Source: Shinella yambaruensis
Lineage (GTDB): Bacteria; Pseudomonadota; Alphaproteobacteria; Rhizobiales; Rhizobiaceae
DNA length: 64,000 nt
Assembly: GCF_022899355.1 (NCBI RefSeq)
Contig: NZ_JALJCK010000005.1
Coordinates: 62,001-126,000 of the forward strand
Direction: 5' to 3'
Position 1 is the first letter of the stretch. Each line of letters opens with the position of its first letter. Below the pieces are notes generated by a model that made no database searches, was not told the origin of the DNA, and was given only the letters and a program-made list of their open reading frames with translations. Shown piece by piece: positions 9,260-19,044 of this stretch. The translations under genes were made by a program, and so were the position numbers.

Positions 9260-10429
9260 ATGAAAATCAAAGACATATCTTCGATCACCGTCGATAATTT
9301 CCGCACCAACTGGGTTTTCGTCGTCGTGACGCTGGAGGATGGCACGCGCGGCTATGGAGAATCGACGCTGATCGGCACGGAAACGGCTGTCGCCGCCATC
9401 ATCGCCCTGTGGAGCGAACGGCTCATCGGACACTCGGTCCTCGACGCCGCGGTCATCCAGGCAAACCTGCAACGGGAAAGCTACTGGCTGACGGGACCGG
9501 TCATGTCGGCTGCCCTTAGCGCACTCGATATCGCCATATGGGATGCGAAGGCGCGAGCGCTCGACGTCCCGCTCTATGCCCTTCTCGGCGGGCGCGTCAG
9601 AAACCGCATCCCCGTCTATGCGAACGGCTGGTATGTCGGCGCGAAAACACCGGCCGAGTTTGCCGCAAAGGCCGTCTCGATCGTCGATCGCGGCTTCCGC
9701 GCCCTCAAGTGGGACCCTTTCGGCAAGGCCTACCAGACGATGAACCGTGGGGATATCAACGCCTCGATGGAATATGTCGCTGCGGTTCGCGCCGCCGTCG
9801 GGCCGGATATCGACCTGATGATCGAGGGGCATGGCCGTTTCAACGTCAATACCGCGATCGAGATCGGCCGCGCGCTGGAGGACTTCAGGGTCAGCTGGTT
9901 CGAGGAGCCGATACCGCCCGGCCGGCCGTTCGAGATGGCCGAGGTGCGCCGAGCGGTCAATGTTCCGATTGCCGCCGGCGAACGATGCTACTCACGGTTC
10001 GACGTCGCCAGTCTCGTGCAGGCGCGGGCCGTCGACGTCCTGCAGCCCGATATCGTCCATATCGGCGGGTTCAGCGAGATGGTGCTCGTCAACGGACTGG
10101 CCGACAGCCTCAGCCTGCCGATGGTCCCGCACAATCCCAACGGCCCCGTCTGCCATGCCGCATCCATGCACATGGCGATGGCCTGGGACGCGATGGGCTC
10201 CCTGGAGATCATGGTGACGGACGTGCCCTGGCGCCGCCGCATCGCCGACGAGGGCTGCACGTTCCGGGACGGCTGCCTCGAACTGTCGGACCGGCCCGGG
10301 CTCGGTCTGAACCTCGATCTCGACGAGGCGAGAAAGTTCCCTTACCAGCCGCATGCGCTGCGCCATTTTTCCGGCAAGCTCACCAATATCCGTCCCTCGG
10401 ACGCGGAGGCTTGGTATGACGCCGCGTGA
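9260..10429 (+). CDS. Enolase-superfamily dehydratase (D-galactonate/gluconate dehydratase-like)
   Basis: 389-residue enolase-superfamily protein of a different subgroup from the preceding gene. It has K150-x-D152 (LKWDPFGKA), E189/H191 (MIEGHGRF), E215/E216 (WFEEPIPP), E241 (AGERCY), D264 (QPDIVHIGG) and H291 (VPHNPNGPV). The PHNPxGP and EGHGRF motifs are typical of the galactonate/gluconate dehydratase-like branch, which removes water from acid sugars to give 2-keto-3-deoxy acids. Reaction type is known for the family; the exact acid is not. The 42-nt gap to the upstream gene and AGGGAAGAG before the ATG support operon membership. Confidence 0.87.
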   Translation: MKIKDISSITVDNFRTNWVFVVVTLEDGTRGYGESTLIGTETAVAAIIALWSERLIGHSVLDAAVIQANLQRESYWLTGPVMSAALSALDIAIWDAKARALDVPLYALLGGRVRNRIPVYANGWYVGAKTPAEFAAKAVSIVDRGFRALKWDPFGKAYQTMNRGDINASMEYVAAVRAAVGPDIDLMIEGHGRFNVNTAIEIGRALEDFRVSWFEEPIPPGRPFEMAEVRRAVNVPIAAGERCYSRFDVASLVQARAVDVLQPDIVHIGGFSEMVLVNGLADSLSLPMVPHNPNGPVCHAASMHMAMAWDAMGSLEIMVTDVPWRRRIADEGCTFRDGCLELSDRPGLGLNLDLDEARKFPYQPHALRHFSGKLTNIRPSDAEAWYDAA

Positions 10430-10462
10430 CGCAAGGATGCCGCCGTTCCGGAGCCGTGCACG

Positions 10463-11455
10463 ATGAGCGGGATCACAGTCGGCCTGTTGATGCCGCACAA
10501 TCCGGAGGTCCAGGCCATCATCGCCGCGGCGACGCCGCAAACATGGACGCTGGTTTCGAGCGACGGGGCGGCCGGAAGCGGCCGCTTCCATGAAAGCGCT
10601 CCCCTCTTCGATTACCTGATCGTCTATGGCGAGAAGCTCGACAAGGCGCTTTTCGAGCGCGCCACCCGCCTGCGGATGATCCAGAAGTTCGGCGTCGGTT
10701 CCGATGACATCGATACGGCGGCCTGCGCCGCGCGGGGCATCGCACTGGCCGTATGCACGGTCGGAAGCGACAGCGCCGTCGCCGAACACGCCATCGCGCT
10801 GATCCTCGCGGCCCTCAAGCGCATTCCCGATCTCGATCACGGCGTGCGCCACGAACGGGCATGGCCGCGCTGGAAATATCGAGGCCGGATCCGCCAGCTG
10901 GCGGGAAGCACCGTGGGCGTCGTCGGCTACGGCGGCATAGGCCGGGCGACAGCATGGCGGCTGAGAACGCTCGGCGCCCATGTCCTGGTGCACACGCGGC
11001 GCGAGGTCGACCTTGCCGCGGACGCATTCGACAGTTCCGCCTGCGAATTCGGATCGCTGCGCCATACGCCGCATGTCGAGAGGCTGTTCGACGAGGCCTC
11101 GATCGTGAGCCTTCACTGCCCGCTCACCCCCCAGACCCGGGGCATGGTGACGGAAGACCTCCTGAACCGGCTCGGTCCGGAGGGGATTCTCATCAACACC
11201 GCGCGCGGCGCCGTCGTCGACGAGGACGCGCTGACGCGCGCCCTTGCCGAAGGGCGGCTCGGCTTTGCCGCGCTCGATGTCCTTGCCGCCGAGCCGCCGC
11301 CGGCGTCCCTGCCCCTCCTGTCGCTGCCCAACGTGATTGTGACGCCCCATGTGGGCGGCGGCGGCCTCGATGTGATCCGGGCCAAGGCGGCATTCGTGGT
11401 GGCCAATATCGAGGATCATCGCGCCGGGCGCCCTGTCCGGACGCGGATTTTATAA
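10463..11455 (+). CDS. D-isomer-specific 2-hydroxyacid dehydrogenase
   Basis: 330-residue NAD(P)-dependent reductase/dehydrogenase of the phosphoglycerate dehydrogenase/hydroxypyruvate reductase family. It shows VGVVGYGGIGRATAWRL (nucleotide-binding GxGGxG at 155-160), catalytic R248 in INTARGAVVDE, E277 (LAAEPPP) and H296 (TPHVGGGG). It probably interconverts a 2-oxo and a 2-hydroxy acid in the pathway started by the two enolase-family enzymes. Third gene of the plus-strand operon, 33 nt after the dehydratase. Substrate assignment cannot go beyond 2-hydroxy acid from sequence alone. Confidence 0.88.
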   Translation: MSGITVGLLMPHNPEVQAIIAAATPQTWTLVSSDGAAGSGRFHESAPLFDYLIVYGEKLDKALFERATRLRMIQKFGVGSDDIDTAACAARGIALAVCTVGSDSAVAEHAIALILAALKRIPDLDHGVRHERAWPRWKYRGRIRQLAGSTVGVVGYGGIGRATAWRLRTLGAHVLVHTRREVDLAADAFDSSACEFGSLRHTPHVERLFDEASIVSLHCPLTPQTRGMVTEDLLNRLGPEGILINTARGAVVDEDALTRALAEGRLGFAALDVLAAEPPPASLPLLSLPNVIVTPHVGGGGLDVIRAKAAFVVANIEDHRAGRPVRTRIL

Positions 11456-11501
11456 AACCGTACACGGCCGGCCGGGCCAGCCCGTGAAGATGGAGAGACC
11501 C

Positions 11502-12464
<963 letters not shown>

Positions 12465-12479
12465 CCTTCTTATGCTTGC

Positions 12480-13382
12480 CTACGACAGGCCGGCAAAGGC
12501 CTGTCTGTCGGCAAACTCATGAAGCTCCTTGATGAGCGCCGCGGTCAACCGGGAAATCGACGGCATCTTCCGATAGATCACCAGCGGCGTGATCGAGACC
12601 GCCGGGCGGAACGGGCGCACGACGACGTCCGGCAGAACATGGGAAAGGTGCAGCAGCGGCGGAACGATCGCCGTGCCCATTCCGGCATGCACCAATGACA
12701 GGGCGACGATGGAATGATCGCATTCCACATCGATGGTCTTGTCGGGAAGCACGGTCCGGAACAAGCTGCGGACCGCGCCGCCCGGAGGGGTCGTCCGGTG
12801 AAACGATATGATCCTTTCGTCTTCCAGATCGGCGGCATGAATTTCTGACTTCATCGCCAGCGGGTTGTCGGCTTTCATCAGGCAGATGAGATCCATGGCG
12901 CACAGATCCTCGGCGACGATCGAAGGATCCTTGACCGGGCCGTAGAGGATACCGACATCAGCCTGGTGCAGGGAGACGCGCGTGGTGACCTGGGTCGTCG
13001 TCAGAACCTTCACCGACAGTTCGACGCGCGGCCGGTCCTTCATGAAATGGGCGACGGGCAAGGGCAGGAACGTGGCGGCCAGATTGGGCGTCGCGGCGAT
13101 CTGCATGCGGCCCGACAGGCTGTCGCGGAAATCGAGAGCCGCCTGCCTGACCTTGCTGATGTTGTCGAAGATGGTCTCGGCGATGACAAAGAGATGGTTG
13201 GCCTCTTCCGTCGGATGGATTCTGCCGCTGCGCCTGATGAACAGCTTCATGCGCAGCTGGTCTTCCGTGTGGCGCAGGATGCGGCTCACCGCCGGCTGCG
13301 ATATGCCCAGCATCTGCGCGGCGCCGGTGACGCTGCCGGTGCGCATGATTGCCCAGAAGACCTCGAGCTGCCGTATGTTCAT
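12480..13382 (-). CDS. LysR-family transcriptional regulator of the catabolic island (inferred)
   Basis: 300-residue LysR regulator. The N-terminal winged helix is MNIRQLEVFWAIMRTGSVTG and AAQMLGISQPAVSRILRHTE, followed by an effector-binding domain with NPLAMKSEIHA-type core. GGAGGAACG precedes the ATG. It lies at the end of the minus-strand MFS/importer series and converges on the dehydratase operon. It is the only LysR gene within the 1-21 kb island, so it is the natural candidate for the ATA-N9-TAT boxes at 7.9 kb and 21.3 kb. Co-inducer unknown, presumably the imported acid or an intermediate. Confidence 0.88.
   Translation of the reverse strand: MNIRQLEVFWAIMRTGSVTGAAQMLGISQPAVSRILRHTEDQLRMKLFIRRSGRIHPTEEANHLFVIAETIFDNISKVRQAALDFRDSLSGRMQIAATPNLAATFLPLPVAHFMKDRPRVELSVKVLTTTQVTTRVSLHQADVGILYGPVKDPSIVAEDLCAMDLICLMKADNPLAMKSEIHAADLEDERIISFHRTTPPGGAVRSLFRTVLPDKTIDVECDHSIVALSLVHAGMGTAIVPPLLHLSHVLPDVVVRPFRPAVSITPLVIYRKMPSISRLTAALIKELHEFADRQAFAGLS
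12484..12505. terminator. Hairpin at convergent gene ends
   Basis: GACAGGCC-ggcaaa-GGCCTGTC is a perfect 8-bp stem with a 6-nt loop. It lies within the last codons of the LysR gene and about 20 nt after the HMGL-family stop. It could end transcription from either direction, although the U-run is poor. Confidence 0.4.
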
Positions 13383-13512
13383 CGTTCCTCCCGAACGGGT
13401 CGAGCCGTCGTTTTCCATGAGCCCGCCCCGTTTTCGCACGGATGGAAGCCGCTGTATTCCCGCAAATCGCTTGTGCCCGCAAACGAACCCCCGTCTCGCT
13501 CTCCTCGTGCGA

Positions 13513-14760
13513 CTACGCTCCGCCTTCCTCTTCCAGCGACGCAATGATGTGTTCGCGCTGGGGAAACGCCCAGCAACAGCCCCCCAGCAACAGCGCGGCC
13601 CCGGCGACGACCGGCCACCGCAATCCGAATTGCGCGGACGCCAGGCCCATGCCGAGCGCTCCCAGCGCCGGACCGCCACGGAAAATCAGGCCATAGATGG
13701 CGAGCACCCGACCGCGCATTTCCGCTTTGACGGAAAGCTGTATCGCGGTCTGGGCCGAGATCGACGCGCGGGCCATGCCAAAGCCCGCCACCACCAGTGC
13801 GGGCACGGCGATCCAGAGCGAGGACGTCGAGACGAAGACGAGGATGGCAACCGCAAGCAGCGCGGCGCTGGCGACGATCATGCCGACGAGCGCGCGCGGG
13901 GAGGCCTGGGCGTTGATGCTGAGGCCGGCGAGCATCGCCCCCACCCCCATGGACGCGGTCAGGATCGCCAGGCTCGTCGACCCCGATCGGAAGACATCGG
14001 CAGCAAAACCCGGCAGGAGCTCGACGATCGGCCGGCCGCCGACGCTGACCGCGATCAGTGTCACCAGCAGCACCCGCAGACCGGCATTGGTGACGAGATA
14101 CCGCAGCCCCTCCGCCATTCGCTGCATGAAATTGCCGGACCGGGCGGCCGGCAGATTATCGGACACGATATCCAGTTTCGACAGGATGACCAGGAACGCG
14201 ATGAACGACACGGCATTGGAGGCGAACACGATCGAGGGGCCGGACCAGTACAGCAGCAGGCCGGCGACTGCCGGGCCGATGAACCGGGCAAGATTGAAGA
14301 CGATGGAATTGATGGCGACCGCAACCGGAATATCGGCCCGCGGGACAAGGGAGGGAACAAGGGCAAGCCGCGCCGGCTGGTCGAAGGCCGATACCGTTCC
14401 GAGGAACAGCGTCAGCGCGAACAGCAGCCAGATATTGATGACGCCCGTCACAGTCGCACCGAAGAGCAGCAATGCATGCGCCATGGCCGCCCTCTGCGTG
14501 ACATTCAGAATGCGCAGGCGATCCCTTCTGTCCGCCAGCGTGCCGGCAAAGGGCGCCGCAACGACGGTCGGAAACAGGTCCGAGAATGCTATCAGCCCCA
14601 GCCAGACGCCCGATCCCGTCAGCTCCCAGGCAAGCCATCCGACGGTCAGGCGCTGCATCCAGGTTCCGACGAGCGATATCGCGTTGCCGGTCGCATAGAG
14701 CCGGTAGTTGGGATGCCGGAGCGCGGAAAGGATCGCAGAAAGGCTGGAGCGCACCGTCAT
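13513..14760 (-). CDS. MFS transporter (DHA3/EntS-like)
   Basis: 415-residue major facilitator with about twelve hydrophobic spans. RHPNYRLYATGNAISLVGTW and WLAWELTGSGVWLGLIAF match the MFS_3/EntS-like group. The cytoplasmic loop GTLADRRDRLRILNVTQRA is the conserved motif A region between TM2 and TM3. It follows the double permease by 27 nt on the same strand and so belongs to the importer operon. A carrier in a catabolic operon may export a dead-end intermediate or import a second form of the substrate. Direction of transport cannot be told from sequence. Confidence 0.85.
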   Translation of the reverse strand: MTVRSSLSAILSALRHPNYRLYATGNAISLVGTWMQRLTVGWLAWELTGSGVWLGLIAFSDLFPTVVAAPFAGTLADRRDRLRILNVTQRAAMAHALLLFGATVTGVINIWLLFALTLFLGTVSAFDQPARLALVPSLVPRADIPVAVAINSIVFNLARFIGPAVAGLLLYWSGPSIVFASNAVSFIAFLVILSKLDIVSDNLPAARSGNFMQRMAEGLRYLVTNAGLRVLLVTLIAVSVGGRPIVELLPGFAADVFRSGSTSLAILTASMGVGAMLAGLSINAQASPRALVGMIVASAALLAVAILVFVSTSSLWIAVPALVVAGFGMARASISAQTAIQLSVKAEMRGRVLAIYGLIFRGGPALGALGMGLASAQFGLRWPVVAGAALLLGGCCWAFPQREHIIASLEEEGGA

Positions 14761-14787
14761 CGCCCGCCGCCGCTCTGGAGAAAGACC

Positions 14788-16530
14788 TTAGCCACCGAAT
14801 TTCACCCCGAAGAGCGAGCGTGCGCCATATATGAAGAACATCGTGAGGATGATCTGCACAGTGGAGAGCATCGCGACCATTCCCATGTTGCCGTTTGCCC
14901 AATACAGCAGCAACGAGGCCCCCAGCACCTCGTTGCCCGGCGTGAACAGAAAGACGGCGGTCGTATATTCCTTCAGGCAGAAGACGAAGATCAGGGCGAA
15001 GCTGGAGAACATGGCCGGCTTCATCAGCGGCAGGACGATCGTCCTCGTCGTGCGCCACCAGTCCGCGCCGATCACCCGGGCGCTGCTGTCGAGCTCCTTG
15101 CCGATCTGCATGAGGCTTGGCGACAGGGCCCCGAAGGCGAGCGGAATGAAGCGCATGATATAGGCCAGCATCAGGATCCAGATGGTGCTGCGCAGCCAGC
15201 CCATCGGCGGGATGATCACCATGGCATAGAAGAACCCCATGCTGGCCACGAGCCCCGGAATAGCGCGCGGCAACAGCGCCACATATTCGAAGCTCCGGTG
15301 GAAGCGGAACTGCGAACGGTGAACCACGACGGTAATCATGGCGACGAAGAACGTCCCGATCGCCGCCCCGAGTGCGGCGATGACGAGCGTGTTGACGATG
15401 GCCCGGATGTTGGATTCGTACGAGAAGGCCGCGACGATGTGCCTCGACGTGAAATAATGCCAGAAAGGCGCGAGCGGCGTGAGGACGGACACGCTCGCCC
15501 GAAGGAACAGGATGCCGAGCGGAACGCCGATGAAAATCACCGCATAGGCGAAAAGCAGCAGGAATGCCGGCCAGCGGAACAGGCCGAGTTCCACGGTGCG
15601 CGGCCGGCTGGCCTTGCCGCCTACGGTGACGAAGCGGCGCGAATTGCGCAGCATCCGCCGCTGCAATGTCAGAAGCAGGAAGATGACGATGATGAGGAAC
15701 AGCGCCGCCGTCGAAACGATGCCGTAGTCCGGCCGCGCCGCGGCGAAGCCCTGGGTATAGAGCAGCGTCGCGAAGAGGTTGATGCCGGCCGGTTCGCCGA
15801 AGACGAGCGGAATGGCCAACATTTCCAGCGCGCCGGTGAAGTTCAGGATGATGCTGTAGAAGATCGCCGGCAGCAGCAACGGCAGGGTGACCGCCCAGAG
15901 CGTGCGGAACGGACCGGACCCGCAGGTCCGCGCGGCATCCTCGAGCGTCGCCTCGGAGAGCGCCGTCGACGCCGAGCAGTAGAGGAAGGTCAGCGGCGCG
16001 ATCGAGACGCCGGCGATGAGCGACATCCCGCCGAGCGAATAGAGGTTCCACGGCTCGACGCCGAGAACGGACTTTATCATCAGCGTGATGTATCCGGCCG
16101 GGCCGTAGACGATGAACCAGCCGAAGGCCATGACGAGATGCGAAATGAAGATCGGCCAGAGCAGCAGCCCGCTCAGGAACCGTCGCCCCGGCATGTTCGT
16201 CCGCCCGATCAGGATCGCGGCGATGACGCCGATCGACGTGCCGATAAGGGTGGACAGGAGCGCGAAAACGAGGGTGTTCCAGATGGCTTCCAGGAACACC
16301 GGGGACGAAAGAAGCCGGACATAGTTGTCGAGCGTGTATTGCTGGCCGGTGTCATAGAGGGGCCGGTCGACAAAGGACTGGTAGATGATCGGCGAAATCG
16401 GCCCCAGGACCAGGACGATCGTGAAGGCGTAAAGTGCATATTGGATCAGTGTGGACCGGTCGATCCCGAAGGAGCGCGGCCGGAACGATGCGTTTGCCTG
16501 ATCGGTGGTCCCGTCTGCGAACTGCGCCAT
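14788..16530 (-). CDS. ABC transporter permease, fused double-domain (second importer)
   Basis: 580-residue permease with two tandem permease domains and about twelve membrane spans. Coupling motifs are LEDAARTCGSGPFRTLWAV in the first half and LDSSARVIGADWWRTTRTI in the second. It is a paralogue of the 4.7-6.4 kb permease with the same FbpB/AfuB architecture. AGGA lies 9 nt before the ATG. Downstream of the second SBP, from which a strong hairpin at 16637-16666 separates it, and upstream of the MFS gene. Confidence 0.9.
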   Translation of the reverse strand: MAQFADGTTDQANASFRPRSFGIDRSTLIQYALYAFTIVLVLGPISPIIYQSFVDRPLYDTGQQYTLDNYVRLLSSPVFLEAIWNTLVFALLSTLIGTSIGVIAAILIGRTNMPGRRFLSGLLLWPIFISHLVMAFGWFIVYGPAGYITLMIKSVLGVEPWNLYSLGGMSLIAGVSIAPLTFLYCSASTALSEATLEDAARTCGSGPFRTLWAVTLPLLLPAIFYSIILNFTGALEMLAIPLVFGEPAGINLFATLLYTQGFAAARPDYGIVSTAALFLIIVIFLLLTLQRRMLRNSRRFVTVGGKASRPRTVELGLFRWPAFLLLFAYAVIFIGVPLGILFLRASVSVLTPLAPFWHYFTSRHIVAAFSYESNIRAIVNTLVIAALGAAIGTFFVAMITVVVHRSQFRFHRSFEYVALLPRAIPGLVASMGFFYAMVIIPPMGWLRSTIWILMLAYIMRFIPLAFGALSPSLMQIGKELDSSARVIGADWWRTTRTIVLPLMKPAMFSSFALIFVFCLKEYTTAVFLFTPGNEVLGASLLLYWANGNMGMVAMLSTVQIILTMFFIYGARSLFGVKFGG

Positions 16531-16636
16531 GTGCAGGAATCCTCAATTTCCGCCGCTGAACTGCGAAGAAGCCCAGCGGAAACAGAGTGTCGGTAAAGGG
16601 GGAGTACCGGCCACGCCGGAGGTCCTCGTCGAGGCG

Positions 16637-16666
16637 GACGCTCCGGGCTGTCAGGCCCGGAGCGTC
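16637..16666. terminator. 12-bp perfect intercistronic hairpin
   Basis: GACGCTCCGGGC-tgtcag-GCCCGGAGCGTC lies between the SBP stop (16702) and the permease start (16530). On the transcribed (minus) strand no U-run follows, so it is more likely an mRNA-stabilising or attenuating hairpin that lets the SBP be made in excess. On the plus strand it is followed by GCGCTTTT. Confidence 0.5.
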
Positions 16667-16701
16667 GCGCTTTTCGCAGCTGGCCGGCAACGGAATGCCG
16701 G

Positions 16702-17826
16702 TCAGGCGATGCCGTTGGCCGCCTTCCACTTCGCGACGAACGTCTCGTATTGCTTCGGCATCTCGGGATCGTAGCCGATGGGCAGGACGTTCGCCTCGCC
16801 GAGATGCTCGACGAACGAGGACCGGATGTCCGCACCGTCGAGCTCCTCCTGCCGGATGTCCATCCGCGCCGGTAGCTTGCCCGCGCTCGCATAGGCGATC
16901 TGACCGTCGCGCGAGAGCAGGTAGTCCAGCATGAGCCGCGCGGCGTTCGGGCTCTTGCCGCTCTTCGTGATGCCAAGGCCGCGGACCGAAATCGGGCAGC
17001 CGTCGAGCGTATAGGAAATGCCCAGGATATCCGCCACGGAAGGGTCCTGGACGGCCACGCGCGCACTCTGGTTGGCGGCGAGATAGGCGAGCGCATATTC
17101 CCCCGACAGGGTCTTCTCGATCATCGTGCCCATCGAGCGTTCATAGCGGGTCTGCGGTCCGACGACGCCATACCAGTCCCAGATCTTGTCGCCGTGGTGC
17201 TTTGCCAGCGTATAGTGCACGCTGTAGCCGAAGCCGGTGAGGTGCGCGCCGTAGCTGGTCAGCTTTCCGTTGAAGATCTCCGGATGGCTGCGCACGACCT
17301 CGACCATGTCCTCGAAGCGGGTCGGGCGCAGGTTTTCGGGCACCACCAGGCTGTTCCACATGAAGACCACCGGGTCGCCGCCACCGGTGTAAAGGCCCGG
17401 ATGGGGCGACGATGCGTGGTCCGCATAGGCCGGGGTTTCCGGCGATGCGTAGTCGAGCACCTCGTTGCGCGTAATCAGGTTGAGCCAGGCATCCGGAGCG
17501 GCGGCGAAGATGAGGCTCGCCGTCGGGCTGCCCGTGCCGACCTCGTTGAGATAGCGCTCGATGACGCCGTAGTTGTCGCCTTCGAGGTAATCGACGGAGA
17601 GCCAGGGATAGAGTTTCTTGAACCCGTCGAAGAGCCGCGTCATCTGGGCCGGCGCGACACCGCCATACATCAGCAGGTTGGGCTCCGAACGGGACGCCTC
17701 GACGATTTCCTGATAGCTCGCGGGATAACCGTTCGGCAGGGCCGCCTGGGCCCTCAGGATCGACGGGAACATGCCCGCCAGTGCACCGGCGCCGGTCAGC
17801 GCCAGGAATTGTCTTCTTTCAAACAT
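16702..17826 (-). CDS. Extracellular solute-binding protein (second importer)
   Basis: 374-residue periplasmic binding protein. The N terminus MFERRQFLALTGAGALAGMF has a near-Tat pattern (RRQFLAL) followed by a hydrophobic stretch and LRAQAALPNG as the cleavage area. Mature motifs EPNLLMYGGVAPAQMTRLFD and GFKKLYPWLSVDYLEGDNYG fit SBP_bac_8/ferric-type proteins. The twin arginine and SxxFL-like spacing hint at Tat export, unlike the Sec-type first SBP. It follows its ATPase gene by 31 nt, an inverted gene order compared with the first importer. Ligand unknown, probably an organic acid. Confidence 0.87.
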   Translation of the reverse strand: MFERRQFLALTGAGALAGMFPSILRAQAALPNGYPASYQEIVEASRSEPNLLMYGGVAPAQMTRLFDGFKKLYPWLSVDYLEGDNYGVIERYLNEVGTGSPTASLIFAAAPDAWLNLITRNEVLDYASPETPAYADHASSPHPGLYTGGGDPVVFMWNSLVVPENLRPTRFEDMVEVVRSHPEIFNGKLTSYGAHLTGFGYSVHYTLAKHHGDKIWDWYGVVGPQTRYERSMGTMIEKTLSGEYALAYLAANQSARVAVQDPSVADILGISYTLDGCPISVRGLGITKSGKSPNAARLMLDYLLSRDGQIAYASAGKLPARMDIRQEELDGADIRSSFVEHLGEANVLPIGYDPEMPKQYETFVAKWKAANGIA

Positions 17827-17857
17827 TGTGGTTCCTCCCTTGTTTTCATTTATACTG

Positions 17858-18976
17858 TCAGGCCGCCTCCTCGACCGCGGCCGCTTTGCCCGATGGCGCC
17901 GGTGCGTCGAAGAGGACGCAGGCTTCGGCGGGAATGTGGATGCTGGCGACCTGCGTGCCGGGCTCCCACTCGCATTCGATCCTCAGCGCGACAGCCCCCA
18001 GCCGCGCCAGCACCATGTGACGTGCGCCCAGGAACGAGCGCGCCTCGATGTCGACCTCGAAGACATTTTCCGTCCCGGCCCGGGCGGCGTCCCGGGCAAA
18101 CAGGATCTTCTCGGGCCGCACCGCGATCATCACCTTGCCGGACGTGCCCTCCGGCGGCGGCGAGGGTGTGACAAGCGTTCCCCCGCCATCGAGCTGCAGC
18201 CGCGTCGTCCCCTGCTCCACATGCAGGATCTCGCCGCTGAAAATGTTCGCGCTGCCGATGAAGTCGGCGACGAAGGGGCTTGCCGGCGCATGGTAGATGG
18301 CCGCCGGGCTGGCGAGCTGGACGATCCTGCCGCCGCTCATGACGGCGATCCGGTCGCTCAGCGCCAGCGCCTCGGTCTGGTCATGCGTCACGTAGACCGT
18401 GGTGACGCTGATCCGGCTTTGGATGTCACGCAGCCAGAGGCGCGCCCGCTCGCGCAGTTTCGCATCGAGATTCGAAAGCGGCTCGTCCAGCAGCAGCAGG
18501 CGTGGCCGGTAGACGAGGGTGCGGGCGAGAGCGACGCGCTGTTGCTGCCCGCCGGACAGGGCGAACGGGTAGCGGTCGGCGTAGTCGCCCATCTCGACGA
18601 GATCGAGCACTTCCTCGATGCGCCGGTTGCGCTCGGCGGCGGGCACCTTGCGCAAGGAGAGCGGGAATTCCAGGTTCTTGCGAACGGTCATGTGCGGCCA
18701 TAGCGCATAGGACTGGAAGACAAGCCCGATGTCGCGCCCTTCCGGCGGCACGAAAGTCGCGCTCGCACCGTCGAAGAAGACGTGGTCTCCAAGCGTTATC
18801 CTTCCGCCGTCAGGGCGGTCGAGGCCAGCGATGGCCCCAAGCGTGGTCGACTTCCCGCAACCGCTCGGCCCCAGCAGGGTCAGGAACTCGCCCTCCTCGA
18901 CGGTCAGATCGATATTATCGACGGCGCGCACGGTCCCGAAGGTCTTCGTGAGTCGCTCGATTTTCAGCTGGACCAT
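17858..18976 (-). CDS. ABC transporter ATP-binding protein (second importer)
   Basis: 372-residue ATPase with Walker A GPSGCGKST, Q-loop [12 protein letters not shown], signature [15 protein letters not shown], Walker [15 protein letters not shown]-loop VYVTHDQTEA, and a C-terminal TOBE/OB-like regulatory domain (IAVRPEKILFARD). GGAG lies 6 nt before ATG 18976; a GTG twelve nt further upstream is less likely. It precedes the SBP gene, and the permease follows further down. It sits downstream of the CitE-like and CoA-transferase genes in one long minus-strand operon, linking uptake and CoA-ester metabolism. Confidence 0.9.
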   Translation of the reverse strand: MVQLKIERLTKTFGTVRAVDNIDLTVEEGEFLTLLGPSGCGKSTTLGAIAGLDRPDGGRITLGDHVFFDGASATFVPPEGRDIGLVFQSYALWPHMTVRKNLEFPLSLRKVPAAERNRRIEEVLDLVEMGDYADRYPFALSGGQQQRVALARTLVYRPRLLLLDEPLSNLDAKLRERARLWLRDIQSRISVTTVYVTHDQTEALALSDRIAVMSGGRIVQLASPAAIYHAPASPFVADFIGSANIFSGEILHVEQGTTRLQLDGGGTLVTPSPPPEGTSGKVMIAVRPEKILFARDAARAGTENVFEVDIEARSFLGARHMVLARLGAVALRIECEWEPGTQVASIHIPAEACVLFDAPAPSGKAAAVEEAA

Positions 18977-19044
18977 CGTCCACTCCACTCTCTAACTCGC
19001 CGGAAATCCGCAGCCGGCGTGCTGCCCGCAAGGCAGCCGCGGCA

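Noticed and set aside
12982-16596. Plus-strand open stretch of 1204 codons
   Set aside because: Antisense to LysR, MFS and permease genes. Composition is Arg/Glu/His-rich, typical of a shadow frame.
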